From contig JADGJH010000072.1 of the NCBI GenBank assembly GCA_027596945.1, forward strand, positions 1 to 11,732: 11,732 nucleotides of DNA. The letters are read 5' to 3'. Origin of the DNA: Physocladia obscura. Lineage: Eukaryota; Chytridiomycota; Chytridiomycetes; Chytridiales; Chytriomycetaceae. Of this stretch, positions 7,501 through 11,732 are shown piece after piece (the stretch's first letter is position 1; every line of letters starts with the position of its first letter). The notes under the pieces are model-generated. The model ran no database searches. It saw only the letters and a program-made list of their open reading frames with translations, and was not told where the DNA came from. A program made the position numbers and the translations under genes.

Positions 7501-9571
7501 CTATTTCTCTCGATTTTCGTGCATAATCTCTTGAAGTAGTGCAGCGTCCGGATTTAAAGCTTCAAACAGCTCAAAATCAAACACTCTCGCGTTGAACCAA
7601 GGATAATCTGGGTCTTTCGCAGAGTCAAATACTGGGTTCTCTTTCATGAGTCTTTGAGCCATCTTATCAATAGCAATCACTGAAAGAACTGTCTGAATAT
7701 ACGCGTCGATGAGGTCATCAATACCAATTCCAAGTTGATTGAAATCTTTGCGATCCATTAGAAGCAGACGTTGCGCCTCTGTTGTCCATTCTCCATCAAC
7801 TTTAACACTGAGATTGGTTCCAAGCATTTCCCAAGATGTTACTATTTCAGTAATCGTTATTTTTATTATTGTGATTGTTAATTTTTTTTTCTTAACTGGA
7901 AAGATCGTCTTCCAAATGCCTCAACAGCGGTTTCCTTGCTCTTCTTGCGTAAATCGCAACAGGACGAAAACCATCTTCACTCCCACAAACCATCATCCTC
8001 AAATCCGAAACAAATGTGTGATTTTTTTTGTTTGGGATTGTACCTACGTGATAGAATTTACCAGCACGTGTGATTGAGCTCCATGAAGCATTTCCAACAA
8101 GCGACTGCACAATAAATTTATCATAGTGCTGTTCAGAATCCATGAATTCTTGCAACTCTTCTTTGTTTGTTATCGTATACACTCCTTGCCCTGTTTTTGC
8201 CATAAAAGAAATTTATAAATTGCGAATGTGCTGTTGTGTTTTTTACCTGCGTTGGAGTATGGATTCTTTAAAACAGCATGACCTCCCATACTGTCGAGCC
8301 AGAGTGGAATCTCGTTCTTAGTGACATTTCTGATAGTTTCTGGAATGCGTACTTGAAGTCCAGTCCCATCCAGCTCGGCATTCAAAAAATCGTATGCACG
8401 CGCAGCCATAGCTTTATTACGCCCACCAGCAAGGCAAGATACGACCTATAAAAAGAAAATATAATACAAAAGTCAGCAACTCATCCTGGAAACAAAATTT
8501 TCAAATAAAACGTACGCTGTTCAGTACAATAGTTTTTGCGTCGATAGGAAATCTATTCCAAGGCTTCTGTGTAACATATCTAAAGCACGCTCTTATTTTT
8601 ATCCACTTCTCTTCGTTGTTTCTGACTTCCATTACTCCATCAATCCATCTGACAGGTGGATTGGGGTCATTTTCATAATATTCAACAAGCCAGACGTGTT
8701 CTTTTGTATGTTCGGCCATGACGGCAGCATATCCGGTAGCTTCCATGGGGTTTTTATCATAAACCACAGCTAGTGCACCAAGAAATTTGGGTGCCTTCGA
8801 AATCATCTCTTTGAATGTCTTATCAATCACCACCCCATACCCTTGAAAATAACGAAAAAAATTTGAATAATCATGAATTTTCAGATGAATGACAAAAATT
8901 ACCTCCGTGATCATCACCAAGCTCAGAAAGCAGAGGCATTGATTTCTGCCCAGACGGACATGAATTCGTCTCCACGATAATCATCTGTCTCTGGCCACTT
9001 GATGTAGTCACATTAAACAAGTCGGATCCAGCCCACTGAAAATACTTTGGCCTGCGACAAAAAATTTGTCAGATATGTTGAAAAACAGAAAAAAACGTGT
9101 TTTTGTTTCAACTTGTATGAAAGGATATTTGTCAATGCCTCCAGTTGAACTTGTGGATTTAAGTGCGTATATCTTGCGAGAATACGTTCGTTTCCAAGTG
9201 TTAGGAAAGAAGCCACCAAAGGATGAATATGGGCGTTCAAAACGCGTGGATAAAAATGTTTCTCGGCTTCGAATTCTCCGTGTCCAACAGCTTTCGCAAA
9301 CAGATTTCCTGTGAAGAGAATTGTTTACAAAGAAAGATTAAAGAAGAAATGAAGTAGCTTTTTCTACTAATGTCTGTTTTTAAAAAAAAAAAAAGGCAGT
9401 TTGGTGTTCTTATATACCAAGATTCTTTTTCTTTTTGGGAATTTCGTTTGTGTCAATCAAGAGCAATGATGACATGGAAGCGCGTGGTAAAGATCCAAAA
9501 GACACTTCGGATTCGTTGTCGGAAACTAAGTTGGGATCAAGAGATGGCGTTTTAACATTACTGGGGAGCAT
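7501..9571 (-). CDS. ATP-grasp-fold protein, tandem copy 1 (complete)
   Basis: Seven exons on the minus strand: 9571-9418, 9308-9113, 9051-8903, 8841-8516, 8445-8247, 8190-7897, 7841-7501. Six introns (55-109 bp) close frame to 552 residues. The ATG at 9571 opens a disordered Ser-rich N-terminus ending in KKKK (46-49). ATP-grasp signs: glycine-rich nucleotide loop K335-N-P-Y-S-N-A-G-Q-G-V345 with the usual lysine, hinge-like FIVQSLVG (367-374), SDLRMMVC (403-410) and YARR (422-425). The likely metal-ligand motif [13 protein letters not shown] (142-154) lies before the nucleotide loop, whereas in standard ATP-grasp enzymes E-x-N follows it; GTNLS (447-451) follows it instead. ATP-grasp enzymes join a carboxylate to an amine or thiol through an acyl phosphate; the substrates here are unknown. 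It is probably soluble and cytosolic, with no signal peptide or membrane segment. The paralogue immediately upstream confirms the exon model. An inactive enzyme is possible. Confidence 0.88.
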
Positions 9572-9822
9572 TTTGTTTTTTTTTTTTTTTGGGTGGAAAA
9601 GTTTATTATTGATTTGGACAAAATCGCGGTGTGACCCATCATTATATCTCTCAATTATCTAGTTTTGCAACTTTCCTCAAGACAAGAAGTGCAAATGGTT
9701 TGATAAACGAAACAATTTAATAATAAACCCTTTAACAAAAGAAAACAGAGGGAAAAAAAGAAGTTCCAAAAAAATAATACAGTAAGAGAGAAAAAAAAAA
9801 AACAACAGAAGAAGAAGCGTGT
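9572..9822 (-). promoter_or_regulatory. Spacer between the tandem ATP-grasp copies, with poly(A) leader
   Basis: 251 bases that must hold the end of the upstream copy and the promoter of the downstream one. On the minus strand an A15 run (9590-9576) ends four bases before ATG 9571. ATTAAA at 9721-9716 is a weak candidate poly(A) signal for the upstream copy. A CT-rich stretch on the minus strand follows its stop codon. Confidence 0.45.
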
Positions 9823-11732
9823 TCAATGCATAATTTCCTTCAACAAAGCAACATCCGGATTCAGAGCCTCAAAAAGCTCAAAATCAAACAAATTTTGATT
9901 GAACCAAGGATAATTTTCATCCATTTCCACTCCATCGCCAGCATTAGTTTCTTTCATTAGTCTTTGAGCCATTTTATCAATACCAATAACAGACAAAATC
10001 GTCTGAATATAGGCGTCAATAAGGTCGTCAATGCCGATTCCAAGCTGATTAAAATCTTTGCGGTCCATGAGGAGCAAACGCTGGGACTCGGTGGTCCATT
10101 CGTCGTCCAGCTTGACACTCAAGTTTGTTCCAAGCATTTCCCATGAAGTAACTAATGAATGTATAAACTTGATAAGCAAAAGATGACCGAAAATAAATAA
10201 AATTTCCATGGCACTCAACTTGAAGGGTCATCTTCCAAATGTCTCAGCAAAGGCTTCTTGGCTCTCCGAGCATAAATCGCAACAGGTCTGAATCCATTCT
10301 CGTTTCCACATACCATCACTCTCAAGTCTGACACGAACGTGTGGTTCTTCTTGTTAGGGATTGTGCCAACGTGGTAGAATTTTCCGGCGCGTGTAATTGA
10401 GCTCCACGACGCGTTTCCTACGAGAGATTGGACAATAAATTTGTCGTAGTGATGTTCTATTTCCATGAATTCTTTGAGCTCTTGTTTGTTGGTAATTGTG
10501 TAGACACCTTGGCCTGTTTTGTTTATCATTATTAAAATTCCGTTTTGTTGCCACTCTTCAAAGAAAAAAATAACCCAACCTGCATTGGAGTATGGAACTT
10601 TTAGAACGGCGTGGCCTCCCATGCTGTCAAGCCAAAGTGGAATTTCTCCTTTGGTGACGTTTCGAATAGTTTCGGGGATTCGAACTGCCAGACCAGTTCC
10701 TTCTAATTCCGCATTTAAAAAATCATAAGCACGTGCTGCCATTGCTTTGTTCCGTCCACCGGCAAGACAAGATACAACCTGTGAACAAAAAAAAAAATCA
10801 TGACAATTAACAACCAAATTCAACTTTATCTGTAACAAAAAAAAAGTGTGCGGAACTCACACTATTCAACACAATAGTTTTCGAATTAATCGGGAACCGA
10901 TTCCAAGGCTTTTGCGTAACATATCTAAAACAAGCGCGAATAGCACGCCACTCATTCAATTTATCACGAATATGCATGACGCCATCAACCCATTTGACAG
11001 GCGGATTCGGGTCTTCGTCGTAGAATTCAACAAGCCATACTTTTTCTTTTGTGTGATCGGCCATGACAGCCGCATAGCCACTGGCTTCCATGGGGTTCTT
11101 GTCGTATACAACAGCAAGCTCGCCAAGAGATTTGTCGGCTTTTGAAATCATTTCTTTGAATGTTTGGTCAATTACGACGCCGTATCCTATATATAAATGT
11201 GAGTATTTATTTTGTGCGTTAAAAAAAATTTTTTTTTTTTTTTATGACCTCCATAGTCGTCGCCTAGTTCAGACAAAAGAGGCATCGACTTTTGGCCGGA
11301 CGGACACGAATTTGTTTCAACAATAATCATTTGACGCTGGCCGCTTGATGTAGTGACATTGAACAAATCAGATCCTGCCCATTGAAAGTACTTCGGCCTT
11401 CAATAAAATAACGTTATTGGTGTTCAAAATATATTGAAGATAAAGCATGAAAAAAACAGACTGAATATACTTGTAGTCAAGAATATTTTTCAAAGCGTCG
11501 AAATTCACTTGAGGATTCAAGTGTGTATAGCGCGCAAGAATTCTGTCGTTACCAAGCGTCAAAAACGACGCGACCAGTGGATGAATGTGAGCATTCAAAA
11601 CACGAGGATAAAAATGCTTCTCAGCCTCGAATTCGCCAGACCCGACATATTTAGCGAAAAGCTCGCCTTATTTTTCAATTTTTTATTTGTAAGTATATAA
11701 AAACGTGTTTTTTTTTTAAATACATAAACAAA
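9823..11732 (-). CDS. ATP-grasp-fold protein, tandem copy 2 (first exon outside window)
   Basis: Visible exons, minus strand: 11666-11471, 11397-11249, 11186-10861, 10778-10580, 10513-10220, 10151-9823 (TGA). Lengths 196, 149, 326, 199 and 294 are identical to copy 1 exons 2-6; the last is 329 against 341. Introns are 62-82 bp and unlike those of copy 1. Bases from 11667 to the right edge are intron 1, so roughly the first 52 residues lie outside. All motifs are kept: [11 protein letters not shown], the nucleotide loop [29 protein letters not shown] and YARR. Differences cluster in the N-terminal helix (KYVGSG for KAVGHG), the DPNPPVKW region and a variable loop before YPWFN. It ends at EIMH, without the ENREK tail of copy 1. 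Both copies look functional, with no stops or shifts. The substrate is unknown, as for copy 1. Confidence 0.87.

Larger units (their letters stand above)
7501..11732 (-). repeat. Head-to-tail tandem gene duplication
   Basis: Two copies of the same seven-exon gene lie in the same orientation, 251 bases apart. Protein similarity is very high over the whole aligned length, all splice positions are shared, and introns and third codon positions have diverged. So the duplication is not very recent, and both copies appear to be under selection. Further copies could lie beyond the right edge. Confidence 0.9.

Noticed and set aside
7739..8077. Plus-strand frames antisense to the ATP-grasp copies (also 9066-9314, 9370-9662, 10519-10728, 10846-11145, 11090-11326 and 11434-11700)
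   Set aside because: Each crosses exon-intron borders of the minus-strand genes, and the two copies do not share matching antisense proteins.
1..11732. tRNA or rRNA genes, CRISPR array, LTRs, terminal inverted repeats, transposase
   Set aside because: I looked for cloverleaf B-box words, spaced direct repeats and paired element ends by eye and found none that hold up.

Overview
The window looks like nuclear DNA of a compact microbial eukaryote. Genes carry many short introns of about 43-109 bp (GT donors, AG acceptors, T-rich 3' ends), intergenic DNA is AT-rich with long A/T homopolymers, and AATAAA-type poly(A) signals follow several stop codons. All three stop codons are used normally. An early-diverging fungus is my best guess, but this is an impression from gene style and not a demonstrated assignment. 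I found no tRNA, rRNA, CRISPR array, LTR or complete transposon.

Layout. (1) 1-178, plus: the C-terminal end of a gene that enters from the left. (2) 256-1574, minus: a multi-exon gene of unknown function, convergent with the first. (3) 1575-1962: a divergent promoter region with a GT/G microsatellite and a perfect TTTCGCGAAA-centred palindrome ten bases before the next ATG. (4) 1963-3872, plus: an eight-exon gene for a roughly 503-residue protein. Its disordered N-terminus carries a basic nuclear signal, a textbook PCNA-binding PIP box and a SUMO-interaction-like motif. A cysteine cluster, a treble-clef/HNH-like domain and a second, degenerate HNH-like half at the C-terminus follow. This is the most interesting gene here. 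(5) About 3873-5838: coding-like blocks broken by an in-frame TGA, a frame change and a T13 homopolymer; at least one decayed gene. (6) 5839-6786, plus: an intronless, acidic, Ser-rich, coiled-coil protein with a C-terminal membrane anchor. (7) 6787-7500: AT-rich spacer with a perfect hairpin. (8) 7501-9571 and 9823-11732, minus: two tandem paralogues of a seven-exon gene. I read the product as an ATP-grasp-fold enzyme whose E-x-N metal-ligand-like motif lies before the nucleotide-binding loop, suggesting a circular permutation. The second copy loses its first exon at the right edge.

Nothing shows that these genes work together, apart from the recent tandem duplication. The exon models were built by hand. 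They are supported by frame closure and, for the ATP-grasp pair, by identical lengths of all five fully visible internal exons in both copies.
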